Assembly (NCBI RefSeq): GCF_019393635.1
Contig: NC_057863.1
Span: 3,146,001 to 3,210,000 of the forward strand
Reading direction: 5' to 3'
Source of the DNA: Dromiciops gliroides
Taxonomy: Eukaryota; Chordata; Mammalia; Microbiotheria; Microbiotheriidae
DNA: 64,000 nucleotides
Part shown: positions 55,062-64,000 of the stretch, piece by piece
Numbering within the stretch: the first letter of the stretch is position 1
How the letters are laid out: each line of letters begins with the position of its first letter
Position numbers and translations under genes: made by a program
The notes under the pieces: generated by a model
Databases searched by the model: none
Seen by the model: the letters and a program-made list of their open reading frames with translations, nothing else
Told to the model about the DNA's origin: nothing

Positions 55062-56345
55062 TCAGCCCGGGCCCGGCTCCGGCCCCGCCTCATCCAGTCC
55101 GTTGGCGAGCCCTGGCGAGCCCCCCGCGTCCTGGCAGCCGCTCTCTATGGAACTTTCGCTGCCCGTGCTCTCGCCCGACAGCAGCCGGGTGACGCGCAGG
55201 TCGGCCCGGAGGCTCTGCACGTCGTTCCCGATGCTGAGCTCGCCGAGGTCGCTGATGAGCCGCGAGAGCTCGCGCGTCCCGTCGGCCGAGCCGGCTAACA
55301 GCAGTGTGCCGGGGCGCCGCGGGTCCAAGGTGTCCAGGAGGTCCCCGCATTCCAGGGGCGAAGCCCCGAGGCGAGGCTGCGGCGGCACCTCCTCGTCCGG
55401 ATCCGCGTCCTCCGCGTCCTCCGCCTCGCCGTCCAGGGTCAGGTCCAAGTCGAGGGCCAGGTCATCCTCGTCCTCGCCGTGGTGCGAGTGGCCGGGGTCC
55501 TCGTCCACGTCGTCGAGGAGATGTTCCCGCTGCTGCTGCTGCTCCTGCTGCAGCTGCAGCTCCTGCTGCTCGCCCAGCAGGTCCTCGGTGATAGAGCCCA
55601 GCTTGGGCGCGCTGCGGCTGCGCTCGACCGGCGGCTTGTAGCAGCTAGGCCCGTTCAGCAGCAGCTTCCGCAGAGGCACCAGCGGGATGCTCTGCTCGCC
55701 CACCAGCTGCTGCTGCTGGTGGCGCGCGTCGTCGCGCCGTTTGAGTCTCTTGAATTCGGCCAGGGCTGTGGCCGACGTCTGATAGAGCAAAAGCGCCATG
55801 GCCTTGGCCTTCTCGGCCTTGGACACCAGCACGGCGTGGCAGCGCAGCATGACGGCCTTGTGCTTCAGCTCATGCCGGTAGATCCAGGCGAAGACCTTGG
55901 GCAGGCGAGGGTCCGCCACGCAGTAGGTGACTCGGTGCAGCAGGTAGAGGTGGCCTGGCCGCTTGAGCGCCTGGTCGTCGGCGTGCACCATGCGGATGCC
56001 CTGCGCGCTGATGGTCAACTTCATCTTGGTGCCGTGTTTGCCCGCCTCGCTCTTGCCCCAGATCTTACCCACGGCCAGGTCGGTGCACCCCTCGCCGCGC
56101 GACTGGATGGTGGTCGCGTTGCCCAGGTACAACACAGTGTACGTGGGGTCCTCGCTGGTGATCTTGACCTTTTTCCGCTTCGACTTGAACATGCTGCCCA
56201 CTCGGGTGAGGGCGCTCTCCGGGCACGTCTTGGCCAGCGACGTGAGCGCCGAGTAGTTGAGGCTCACCGCATAGCCCTTGGCCTTAGCCGCCTGCCTGGG
56301 GCCCTCCTCTATCAGCTCGAATTTGTTTCTCTTCCACGGCAGCAT
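55062..56345 (-). CDS. FAM43A: FAM43A, PTB/PID-domain protein, single exon
   Basis: The 427-residue product is recognisable throughout as FAM43A: it opens MLPWKRNKFEL, has DPTYTVLYLGNATT at about residues 66-79 and ends with the family-type tail LRVTRLLSGESTGSESS. Human FAM43A is about 423 residues; the paralogue FAM43B is much shorter and starts MLPWRRNKF. A PID/PTB-like domain spans about residues 65-205. A linker carries ERSRSAPKLGSITEDLLGEQ (about 241-260), then a Gln-rich run (about 261-273), an acidic Asp/Glu stretch (about 278-320) and a Ser-rich C-terminus. No signal peptide or membrane segment is seen, so a cytosolic adaptor-like protein is likely. PTB domains usually bind NPxY-type peptides or phosphoinositides; I know of no established biochemical role for this family. 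The start is the ATG at 56345; six more codons are open upstream, back to a GTG at 56363, but there is no in-frame ATG there. The gene is intronless, as in other mammals, and very GC-rich. Confidence 0.97.
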   Translation of the reverse strand: MLPWKRNKFELIEEGPRQAAKAKGYAVSLNYSALTSLAKTCPESALTRVGSMFKSKRKKVKITSEDPTYTVLYLGNATTIQSRGEGCTDLAVGKIWGKSEAGKHGTKMKLTISAQGIRMVHADDQALKRPGHLYLLHRVTYCVADPRLPKVFAWIYRHELKHKAVMLRCHAVLVSKAEKAKAMALLLYQTSATALAEFKRLKRRDDARHQQQQLVGEQSIPLVPLRKLLLNGPSCYKPPVERSRSAPKLGSITEDLLGEQQELQLQQEQQQQREHLLDDVDEDPGHSHHGEDEDDLALDLDLTLDGEAEDAEDADPDEEVPPQPRLGASPLECGDLLDTLDPRRPGTLLLAGSADGTRELSRLISDLGELSIGNDVQSLRADLRVTRLLSGESTGSESSIESGCQDAGGSPGLANGLDEAGPEPGPG

Positions 56346-56515
56346 CTCCCTGCTCTCCGCCACTGGGGTCCGAAAGGCGGGCGGGCGGGCCGGGGAACAG
56401 GGGGCGGGCCGGGGAGCAGGGGGCGAGCTGAGCTTGCCCTCCCCCCAGACAGAGGGAGGGAGGGACGAGAAGAACGCTCGCGGAGGGCTCTGCCGTCCGT
56501 CGGCCCGGCCCCTCT

Positions 56516-56524
56516 TTACCGCAT
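56516..56524 (-). other. Minimal upstream ORF, Met-Arg-stop
   Basis: On the FAM43A strand the sequence reads ATG CGG TAA, with A at -3 (AAG before the ATG). The ATG lies 179 nt upstream of the FAM43A ATG and is in the presumed leader. A start-elongate-stop unit this short could hold ribosomes and lower translation of the main ORF. Whether it is transcribed depends on the real transcription start. Confidence 0.5.
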
Positions 56525-56532
56525 CTTGGCCC

Positions 56533-56613
56533 TCAGGAACAAAAGGTGGCGCCGGGTTGCGGAGATGGGGCTCCGCACGCTTCCCGTCGGCTTACCGGGC
56601 AAGAGGGAGGCAT
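56533..56613 (-). other. Upstream ORF of 26 codons in the FAM43A leader
   Basis: On the FAM43A strand an ATG in the context GCACC-ATG (A at -3) opens a 26-codon frame that ends in TGA just before the Met-Arg-stop uORF. It does not overlap the main ORF. The encoded peptide starts MPPSCPVSRREAC and resembles nothing I recognise. Its likely role, if any, is as a cis-acting translational control. Confidence 0.4.
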
Positions 56614-57148
56614 GGTGCTTCTGCCCACCCTGACTGCCCCGGCGGCGCGGCGGGGCTCTGGGCTGCGTGAGCCCGGCTTGGCTCCGCTCTGCGGGGCTGG
56701 GGGGGGGGGGGGGTTCCACTCCGCTCGACTCTGCTCGGAGCCTAGCCCAGCTGGGCTGAGTGTCCTCCAGAGTTCGGCTGGGCTGTCCTATGGGGTTCGG
56801 CTGTGCTCTCCTCCGGGGCTGGACTGGGCTCCTCACCCCTCCGCAGCCGAACTGGGCTGCGCTCTCCTCCAGGGCTCTCCTCTGCGGTTCTCCCCTCCGC
56901 GGCTGGGCTGGGCTGGACTGGACTGGGCTGGGCTGCTCTCCCCTCCCGGGCTCCGCTGGTCCTGAGCTGCGGTGCCGGCTAGCTTCTCCTCCTGCCCTCC
57001 CGGCCGCCTCCCTCTCCGGCTCCGCCGCGGCTCCGCTGCGCGGCTCCGGGCTCCGGCTCCGGCTCCCGGCTCCCGCTCCCGGCTCAGCTCTGACCTCCTG
57101 CGCTCCCCCGCTCGCCTTACATCCTTGTGGCCCGGGAGGAAGATCGGC

Positions 57149-57160
57149 GGTAAATATAGG
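57149..57160 (-). promoter_or_regulatory. FAM43A: TATA-like element of the FAM43A promoter
   Basis: The minus strand reads CCTATATTTACC, an AT-rich island in otherwise very GC-rich DNA at the upstream side of the CpG island. It is correctly oriented for FAM43A and would place initiation near 57120-57128. It also resembles a CArG (SRF) box but lacks the closing GG. It is a motif match only. Confidence 0.45.
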
Positions 57161-57757
57161 CTGGCGCGAACCATTCGGCGGCGAGGACAGGGGTGGCCGC
57201 GGGAGGAACCCAACTCGCCGCCCGCCGCTGAATCAGTTTCAGTCCCGGGCGCCAGCCCTAGTGGTTTCTGGTCTCTTAAAGGGACCTCACCCGAGCATTT
57301 CAGCAGCGGAGCGGAGGACGAGAGAAGCCAGTACTGGCCGAGGCCGGAGCCCCATCCCAGGCCTCCCAACGGGCTGTAAGCCCGGCTTGGCCAACAAGGA
57401 AATGCCCCAGAGGGGGAAGAGGGAGTGCTGCCCTCCAGCCATCTGGATTCGAAACTGACCAAATATAAACAGCCCTGGGGATGGTCTTCTGGCCAAATCT
57501 TGACGATGTGGCCGAGTTGAACTTGGGAGGAGGAGGAGGAGGGGGAGGGATGTGAGAGCTGTGGCCCAGTGAGAGACGGGAGGCTCGGTCATTATCTTGT
57601 CAGGAATTTGGACCCGAAAATGAGGCAGATGCAAAGGGACGAGGGACGTGTAGCTGGAGACTAGAAGTCCAACTGAGACGGAATTCTATTAGAATCACTT
57701 AGCGGCCTAGAACTATTTTAGCCAAGCCTAAGATAGAACTCTACCAGCTTTAAGGCT
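57161..57757. other. FAM43A upstream flank
   Basis: CpG-rich up to about 57400, then ordinary DNA with a (GGA)n patch (57522-57550). It probably includes proximal promoter sequence. Confidence 0.5.
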
Positions 57758-57850
57758 CTAGATGGCCCCTCGGAGAGAGCGCTGACTTGGAAGTCTGGGA
57801 GACCCGAAGGTGGCGTCTCAGACTCTAGCCGCGTGACCCTGGGCGAGCTT
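57758..57850 (+). mobile_element. SINE/MIR-like fragment
   Basis: CTAGATGGCCCC and CTCTAGCCGCGTGACCCTGG keep only the head and core. It is unusually CpG-rich, perhaps preserved by the nearby CpG island. Confidence 0.55.
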
Positions 57851-58130
57851 AGCTCAGCACCTCTTCATCAAACATTGCCTTCTGCATGAAGCCTTCCTTG
57901 ATTCTTCCTCACTTACCACCACCACCCCCCCCAATTTCCCAACTACTAGTTCGCCCTTCCTCCTGAACTTACCTGCATTTGTCCTGAATATACTTATATT
58001 GGCACACGTTGTCTCTCCCATAGAAAGGAAATCCTTTGAGGGCAAGGACCGATTCCTTTATGACTTTATGTCTCTAGGGCCCAGCACACAGCAGGCCCTT
58101 AACCAATGTTCTTTATTGATTGATTGCTAG
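57851..58130 (+). mobile_element. L2 3' end, sense
   Basis: CATGAAGCCTTCCTTGATTC, TTTGAGGGCAAGGACCG and TAACCAATGTTCTTTATTG are the L2 3' UTR. It is the nearest recognisable repeat upstream of FAM43A. Confidence 0.7.
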
Positions 58131-59135
58131 TTCCCAAGGAAGAGATGAAAAATGAGGTGTAAAGCCCGTTCTAATGGTCGACCATTCATTCTCCACCTCT
58201 TTTCCTTCCATAAGGATAGTGTGTGTGTGTGGGTGGGTGTGTGGGTGGGTGGGTGGGTGTGTGTGTGTTTGGGGGGGGGGAGTCTCACTTATGTCATCAC
58301 AGAGACACACTTGGCATGCGGGTTCTCACTAAGAATCCAAGTGGTGTTCTTCCCTTGCTGGGCAGAGCCAGGTCCGCTGCTCTTCTCTCTGACGACCCCC
58401 TTCTGCCTTGCTGAAGTGACAGTAATCAGCCAACTGACCAAAAGGCCAGAATTCTTGGGCAGTTCCTCTGTCCCCTTGGAGTCACTCACCTGGGGCAACC
58501 TTGTTCTGCACAATCGGACCAAGTTTTTCATTAGCAAAGGGGACTCAAGTGTTGAGATAACACCACTGGACTTTGTTAATGTGTTTGTTCTGGAGGAGGA
58601 GACCTTACTCATTACCTAATGATTACCCCGGGGTCATTTCCTTGGACGCAGCAGCGCCAGCCTTCCCCTCAGTTCTTGGCTTCTGTGTATAGCCACCTCA
58701 AACTCTGGTCATCAAAGCCTCAGATTGGCCCAGGTTGCAGAATAATGGGGGGGGGGGGAGGCTCCTGTTCCTGTCCACCTACAGTATATTTGGTTCTTCC
58801 CAACGTTTTCATCTTAAGCTTAAAACCAGCTACTCAAAGTATCTGGAGCAATGGTCTGTATGGAAGGCCATCGCTTTGTAATGGGGCCAAAAGGAAAATC
58901 CCCTGACTGATCCCAAGTCATTTCCCTGATACCCCATTGTGGATGCTGCCTTCTTCTCACTGTGGACAGTGTGTGGACAGAGCTGTAATTTCCCATGCTA
59001 AGGCTGCCAAGGTTGGAGAGAGACACGGAGCACAGTCAGATCTCAAAACCAGTCGATGCAGTGTGGGAGCTGGACCTGGAGGCAGGAAGGCCTTAGTTGG
59101 AATCTCACCTCTTGAGCAAGAGCTATCATATGTAA
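58131..59135. other. Mostly unassigned DNA
   Basis: Contains the GT/G tract (58219-58281) and a poly-G run near 58747. No gene is seen. Confidence 0.5.
58219..58281. repeat. (GTGG/GT)n then poly-G tract
   Basis: GTGTGTGTGGGTGGGTGTG units end in a run of ten G; it is a potential G-quadruplex about 1.1 kb upstream of the FAM43A promoter. Confidence 0.88.
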
Positions 59136-59287
59136 GGGCAGCTAGGTGGCGAGGTGGATAGAGCACCGGCCCTGGATTCAGGAGGACCTGGGTTCAAATC
59201 TGGCCTCAGACACTTAGCACTTACTAGCTGTGTGACCCTGGGCAAGTCACTTAACCCCAATTGCCTCACCAACCCCCCCGCCAAAAA
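59136..59287 (+). mobile_element. tRNA-derived SINE
   Basis: Sense copy; flanks GCTATCATATGT and GCCATCATATGT. Confidence 0.92.
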
Positions 59288-61069
59288 GCCATCATATGTC
59301 TCAGTCTCCTCATCCACACAATGAGTATCACAGTGTCTCTCTCACTAGGCTGGCGTGAGACTCCAGAGAAAGCACTTTGCCAGCCTGGAGGTGCCCCATA
59401 AACACCAGATGCTGTCATGATGATCCCTCTTCTCCAAATGGAGCTTGGGCAGCTGCCTGCTTGTCCTGCAACAAGCATGAGAGGGAGTTAGGGACTCTGA
59501 GATGGGCCGGTGATCCTGGCTGTTCTCATTATTACCTAAATGTTTGTCTGGAACTCGGGGCCTAGAGAAAAAGGGAGTGCATTTTCTCGATTGCACATTG
59601 CTCCCTTCTCTACTACTCAGTGAGGCAGGTAGGGCATCTTCCTTACTTGACAGGTGAAGAATCCGAGGCCCAGCAGAGAGAAGAGGCATGTTTGGATCAC
59701 ACAGCTTGGCCAAAGGACATGCCCTTTCCTTCCTGGGCCCCATCTCTCTAATATTTCTTCCTAGCTCAGGCTAACAAGGAAGTCGCTTAAGTGCAGCTAC
59801 TCTCCCCCCAAAGGGCTTCATATCTTAGGAAAGCAGCTATGAAGCAAAGGTGAAAGCAGTGGGGAGAGAATCCCAATTTCCCAGGGACTCTGAGATGAAG
59901 AACTCCAGATGGTCCTTCAAGAACCTGGGGCTGGGGCGCGGGGGCAGACAGAAAGGCAGAGAACTTATTTCCAATGACAGTGACGGTGAATGTGTGTTCC
60001 CCAGAGGAAGGATATGGCCTTTTAGAAGCCATTTTTAAAAATGAAAACAAGCTTGCAAAGACATCACTGCCAGGTGCCAGAAGCAAGGCACTCTTCCCTC
60101 TCTGGGCCTCAGTTTCCTTATCTATAAAATGGGTTAGAATAGATAAGCTCAAAGGTTCATTCCTGCTCTGAAAGTGTGTCTGTGCCTTGGAGGAAACTCC
60201 ATATTCATCTACATAAGAAGAGGACCCATGGAAATGTGGAGAAGATCTGTCTAGAAAACCTTGAGTTCATATATTCTTTAATCAAGGCAGTGTGCCCAGG
60301 TAATTCCTATTCATAAGGCCTCTGGAGAGCCTTAGGCCTCCAAGAGGAGGGGAGCCAGCATGAGAGAGAGGGAGGAGGAGCAAGCACCTGAGTTAGTTAG
60401 GCCTGCCTACAAGGAGCTGCCTGCTTGGTTTCCCAAGGTGGCCAGGACAAATGCCCTCTTGGGGGGAGCACTCTGTGGGCTGCATGGCCAGCCTGGTGCT
60501 CCTGTATTCCCGTGATACTGCCTCAGTGGCCCCCTCCAGTCTGGTGGCACTTGGCCTCCAACAGCAGTCAAGGCCAAGTTCAGAGGGTTGCCTGGTGCCT
60601 CTGACCTTGCAAGTAAGATTCCAGGGTGGTTTTGTGATCCTAGCATCAGGTGGAGAGACCAGGCTTGCTGTGGTCTGGGGCTGGGTCTGAGGAGCCACCT
60701 CTGTCATTTGGCCCTGCTGGGGTGACGTCAAGGCTGCCAGAGGCCTGTGTTCATCTGGGAAACCCAGGACTCTGTTCTGTGCCAGACCCTCTGCAGCAAG
60801 GACAGCAGAGATCCCAGGAAAGCAAAGGGTTAGGGTTAAGGGAAAGGGACGGGGGGGAGGGGGGGGGGGGGGAAGAGTTCCCTTTGTCCCTGCGCCATCT
60901 GCTGGCCTTAATCAGAACTGCTGAGCAGCCCTTCCCGATCAGAGGCTCGGAGCAGAGGGGTGGTTAAGGCTGACCATTTCTGGGTCTTTTCCCACAGGAC
61001 ACACCCCAGTCATGAAGGTGGGCTCCAGACCCTTCCTCTATCCTTTCCAAAGAGCACAACAGGCATAGA
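59288..61069. other. Mostly unassigned DNA upstream of FAM43A
   Basis: A short MIR-like piece (CTCAGTTTCCTTATCTATAA) lies near 60105-60140 and a poly-G-rich patch at 60850-60873. The rest is unique-looking. Confidence 0.5.
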
Positions 61070-61175
61070 TTGCACCATGGGAGGGAGCTGAAGCCCAGAG
61101 ACGAGAAGTAGTTTGCCCTGGGTCACACAGCTAAGGAGGCAAAGAACCAAAAATGAGATCCAAGCCTCCCCCTAG
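61070..61175 (-). mobile_element. MIR-type fragment
   Basis: GCCCTGGGTCACACAGCTAAG with AGCTGAAGCCCAGAGACG upstream. Confidence 0.5.
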
Positions 61176-61843
61176 CCCCATGCTGGTGCCTGAGAACAAG
61201 GCATGGTTTCTTGCAGGCTCGTGTTGTTTCTTGGATGACTTATGAATGAATGAAGAAGCATTTAGTAAGTATTTTCACCGTGCCAGGCATTGTGCTACAT
61301 TACTCCCCACAATAGAAGTGATGATTTCTGTTAAACATCAGTTATCAACATTCTGTGTTTACAGAATCATCATGTTGTTTCACTTCTCCAAAAGATGTTC
61401 AATGACCCCCAGAATCAAAGGAGGTACTCTCTCCCCAGAGCTCCTTCTGAGAGCTCCCTGATGTAGGCAGATTCTGAGTAAGCCTGAACAAGCCCCCAAC
61501 CCTCTCTGGTACTACCCAGGGAGTCTCTGTCAGGACTGTGACCACTGACTGCTCCCTTATTTTGACCCTAGAGCCTGGGGGACAGAAGTGGTCAGGGGGA
61601 AGAGGAGAGAGGTTTCTGTCTGCTGGTCAGCACAGGCCCCAGAGCCAGCCCACGCTGCAGTAGGGAATAGGTCAAGGCTGAGACAAGGACAAGGTGGTCA
61701 CAAGGTTGTTGCTGCTAGTGGGGAGCTGGAAGCAGAATCCCTGTCCAGATGGGAAACTGAGACAACAGCAGGACCACGATCTGGCTCTGGGAGCTGGCTA
61801 AGCTAAAGGAAGCCGAGCCTGCTTTTCAGAAGTGCGGTGCTCG
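61176..61843. other. Mostly unassigned DNA
   Basis: A short reversed L2-like end (AAGCATTTAGTAAGTATTTT) lies near 61255-61310. Confidence 0.45.
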
Positions 61844-62010
61844 GCAGCTAGGTGGTGCAGTGGATAAAGCACTGGCCCTGGATTCAGGAGTACCTGAGTT
61901 CAAATACGGCCTCAGACACTTGACACTAGCTGTGTGACCCTGGGCAAGTCACTTAACCCCAATTGCCTCACCAAAAAAAAAAAATTTAAAAAAGAAGAAG
62001 AAGAAGAAGT
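61844..62010 (+). mobile_element. tRNA-derived SINE with (AAG)n tail
   Basis: Sense copy; flanks AAGTGCGGTGCT and AAGTACGGTGCT. Confidence 0.92.
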
Positions 62011-62354
62011 ACGGTGCTTAGGACTTGACTTGGAGATCAGCACGATGCAGACACAGATGGGAAAGATGTCCCTGATGCATCAGTGATGGGACCGGGCCCT
62101 GCCTGGCTCCCAGGGGCTGCTCCCACCACCACTGCCAAAGAGTCCAACAGGTCCCCTTGGTGCTTTCACGAGCAGCCGCAGGATCCAAGAAACAGCACCC
62201 AAAGCCTGTCCTGTGCTATGATTCCCATTTGCCCTCCCAGACAACAGAGGGCTCAAGGAGGAATTCCAGATGTAGTTGGCATTGACATCTAGCCTCCCAA
62301 GACAATGACAGCAAAACAAGGCACACATCTGGATGTTGATGTTCTAGCAGGTTT
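62011..62354. other. No recognised feature
   Basis: Unassigned DNA between a SINE and L2 ends. Confidence 0.5.
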
Positions 62355-63060
62355 GAATTAGCAAGCATTTATTAAGCACCTACTATTTGTCAAAAAGTAA
62401 AGATCATTGCCCTCAAATTAGGAAGTATTTATTAAGCACCTACTATGTGTCAGGCAGTGTGCTAAGTGCTGGCAAAAGAAGACAGCCGTGGTGCTAGAGG
62501 ATCTTAAATGGGGGCAGACAACATGCAAACAACTAGGAACAAAGACATTTTAGGATCAACACAGAAATGATATTAATTATATTGCTATAAGGCCACTAGG
62601 GGCGCCAGTGCACAGAGCACCAAACCTGGAGTCTGGAAGACTCTCCTCTTGAGCTCAAATCTGGCCTCAGGCAGCTGACACTCACAAGCTGTGTGACCCT
62701 CTCACTTCACTCTGTTTGACTCAGTTTCCGCATCTGTAAAACGATTTGGAGAAGGGATCTTTGCCAAAGAAGACCCCGAATGGGGACGCCAGAGCCCGAC
62801 TTGACTGAAGAATGACTGAATGACAACCCAAAGCCTTCTATTCATTGATCTCGGAGGGAGGCTGCAGCATTAAGGGGCTTCTCCTAGAGGTTAGGCTTTG
62901 GCTGGGCCTTGAGGAAAGCCAGGAGAGCAGTGGAAGCATGGGGGGGGGGCACGGCCAGTGAAAAGCCCAGACTGTCTCTTGTGAGCAACAGCAAGGAGGG
63001 GAGTGAGTTGTGAGAACGCTGGAAATTCTACAGCATGACTAATGGGGAATGTGTTTAACA
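62355..63060 (-). mobile_element. L2-type LINE ends, antisense, split by a MAR1
   Basis: Two L2 3' termini (AAGCATTTATTAAGCACCTA at 62364 and AAGTATTTATTAAGCACC at 62421) lie left of the MAR1 at 62590. GGCTGGGCCTTGAGGAAAGC on its right is the next L2 section. Confidence 0.6.
62590..62826 (+). mobile_element. MAR1-type SINE
   Basis: Sense copy, decayed: GCCACTAGGGGCGCCAGTG, TCTGGCCTCAGGCAGCTG and GACTTGACTGAAGAATGACTG. Confidence 0.75.
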
Positions 63061-63066
63061 TCACCG

Positions 63067-63223
63067 TTTGCTTGCTTGTTTGTTTTTTGCGGGGCAATGA
63101 GGGTTAAGTGACTCGCCCAGGGTCACACAGCTAGTAAGTGTCAAGTGTCTGAAGCTGGATTTGAACTCAGGTCCTCCTGAATCCAGGGCCAGCGCTTTAT
63201 CCGCTGTGCCACCTAGCTGCCCC
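63067..63223 (-). mobile_element. tRNA-derived SINE
   Basis: Reversed copy starting GCGGGGCAATGAGGG, ending CACCTAGCTGCCCC. Confidence 0.9.
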
Positions 63224-63366
63224 ATATATGATTGTAATGTATAATCTATATCAGATTGCTTACCAGCCTCAGGAAGGAAGAGGGAAGGGAGGGTGGGAGA
63301 AAAATCTGAAACTCAAAAAAATCTTTACATATAATTGGAAAAAACATTAAAAATTAAATTAAATTT
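63224..63366 (+). mobile_element. L1 3' UTR end, sense
   Basis: ATAATCTATATCAGATTGC, GAAGGGAGGGTGGGAG and AAATCTTTACATATAATTGG match the L1 3' terminus. A minus SINE abuts it on the left. Confidence 0.65.
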
Positions 63367-63384
63367 TTAAAAAAGAACACTGGA

Positions 63385-63529
63385 GGGGCAGCTAGGTGGC
63401 ACAGTGGATAAAGCACTGGCCCTGGATTCAGGAGTTCCTGAGTTCAAATTCGGCCTCAGACACTTGACACTAGCTGTGTGACCTTGGGCAAGTCACTTAA
63501 GCCCCATTGCCCTGCCAAAAAAAAAAAAA
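63385..63529 (+). mobile_element. tRNA-derived SINE with perfect TSD
   Basis: Sense copy; AAAAAAGAACACTGGA is duplicated before 63385 and at 63530. Confidence 0.95.
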
Positions 63530-63717
63530 AAAAAAGAACACTGGAAAGCTAAGGACTCAGGTTGTGACGGTCTTTGCATGTCACTGTGGTTCCCCACTGA
63601 GGGAAGATGACAGGCAGAATTCTGGGATTCTGGGAACAGGAGTCACACAGGCAGGGGTGGTTTTCCTAGGGCCTAAACTCAACTCAGCTAGGTTTAGGGG
63701 CCACCCTTTCCTTAAAA

Positions 63718-63835
63718 GGCATTGAAATGTTTTATATAATTGCACATGTATAACCTATATCTGATTGTTTACCACCTCAGGGAGGGAAGGAGGGATAGAA
63801 TTTGGAACTCAAAACTGTAAATAAAAATGTTTATT
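63718..63835 (+). mobile_element. L1 3' UTR end, sense
   Basis: AATGTTTTATATAATTGCAC, ATAACCTATATCTGATTG and GGGAGGGAAGGAGGGATAG match the end of the 9.1-kb L1 copy and finish with an A-rich tail. Confidence 0.75.
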
Positions 63836-64000
63836 ATTTCAATCAATTGGTTAATGAATGAATAGATAGAGAAATAGAAGGCATTGGAACTGTCCTGAAG
63901 TCCTAACTGCCCGGGGCCCTACAACTCCAACCAGCAGCATAGTTCCTGGCAGCTCAGATTCCTGCCTAGCAGATCAACATGGCCAACAGACAGGCAGGGA

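Larger units (their letters stand above)
56346..57125 (-). promoter_or_regulatory. FAM43A: Inferred FAM43A 5' leader (GC-rich, two uORFs)
   Basis: The sequence between the FAM43A ATG and the TATA-like element is CpG-dense. It contains a run of imperfect repeats built on GGCTGGGCT (about 56735-56960, plus-strand reading) and GGCTCC/GGCTCCC (about 57015-57095). No LINE or SINE is recognised inside it. The transcript start is inferred from the TATA-like element, not observed. GT-starting motifs resembling splice donors occur in it (for example CCGGTAAG near 56593-56600), so an unrecognised spliced leader is possible. Confidence 0.5.
54640..57400. promoter_or_regulatory. CpG island covering FAM43A
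   Basis: CpG density rises sharply at about 54.64 kb, stays high through the coding region and leader, and falls off by about 57.4 kb. The rest of the window is CpG-poor apart from 13.5-14.1 kb. Covering the promoter and the whole coding exon is typical of single-exon developmental or regulatory genes. The boundaries were judged by eye. Confidence 0.85.

Noticed and set aside
54535-56633. Long plus-strand open frames (368 and 384 codons) opposite FAM43A
   Set aside because: They are mirror frames of a GC-rich coding exon in which antisense stop codons are rare. The translations are low-complexity Arg/Pro/Ser- or Leu-rich and resemble no protein family.
56760-57462. Open frames of 232 (plus) and 209 (minus) codons in the CpG island upstream of FAM43A
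   Set aside because: They come from repeat-like GC-rich leader sequence. The minus frame would cross the TATA-like element and there is no domain.
545-63529. tRNA genes
   Set aside because: tRNA-like heads with A/B-box character occur only as parts of SINEs; no isolated tRNA cloverleaf was seen.
57463-64000. First exon of LSG1, expected upstream of FAM43A from human gene order
   Set aside because: No sequence encoding the known LSG1 N-terminus was found on either strand, so it must lie outside the window or the order differs.

Overview
This is a stretch of a marsupial nuclear genome. The evidence is the repeat content. About 28 copies of a roughly 150-bp tRNA-derived SINE of the marsupial SINE1/WSINE type are present, with a GGGGCAGCTAGGTGG head and an ACTAGCTGTGTGACC core. 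There are also about seven MAR1-type SINEs, MIR/THER1 copies, abundant L2 and CR1/L3 LINE pieces, an L1 with the marsupial-type 3' end, an RTE/BovB 3' end and solo LTRs. CpG is depleted except around one gene. The species cannot be fixed from the sequence; an opossum or an Australian marsupial would both fit.

Only one intact protein-coding gene is recognisable: FAM43A, a single-exon gene on the minus strand (55062..56345, 427 codons). It sits in a CpG island of about 2.7 kb (54.6-57.4 kb). Upstream, at larger coordinates, is a long GC-rich leader with two upstream ORFs and a TATA-like element near 57.15 kb. Downstream, a 3' UTR of about 1.4 kb ends at an AATAAA signal near 53.63 kb. The human neighbours LSG1 and XXYLT1 have no visible exon here, so the window is essentially FAM43A plus about 53 kb of gene-free DNA downstream and about 7 kb upstream.

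Region by region: 0-6 kb holds paired SINEs, one solo LTR, and an L1 split by a second LTR-like insert. 6-18 kb holds L2, L1, MIR and MAR1 copies, a palindromic mariner-like MITE, an RPS25 processed pseudogene and an isolated CpG-rich stretch. 17.7-18.9 kb holds an LTR piece and the 3' half of a Charlie-type hAT transposon with recognisable transposase sequence. 19.6-20.2 kb is a 43-bp minisatellite. 20-26 kb is mostly antisense L2 split by a solo LTR. 27-35 kb is antisense L1 with SINE insertions, then an RTE 3' end. 35-53 kb mixes unassigned DNA with L2, CR1/L3, three SINEs in a row, and an LTR nested between two SINEs. 57.5-64 kb is mostly unassigned DNA with SINE, L2 and L1 pieces.

I found no new gene system. 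The most informative features are the upstream ORFs of FAM43A, the hAT remnant, the dated nest of insertions at 49 kb, the minisatellite and the orphan CpG-rich stretch. Repeat family names are recognised from memory of consensus patterns, and repeat ends are good to about 10-20 bp unless a target-site duplication (TSD) is given.
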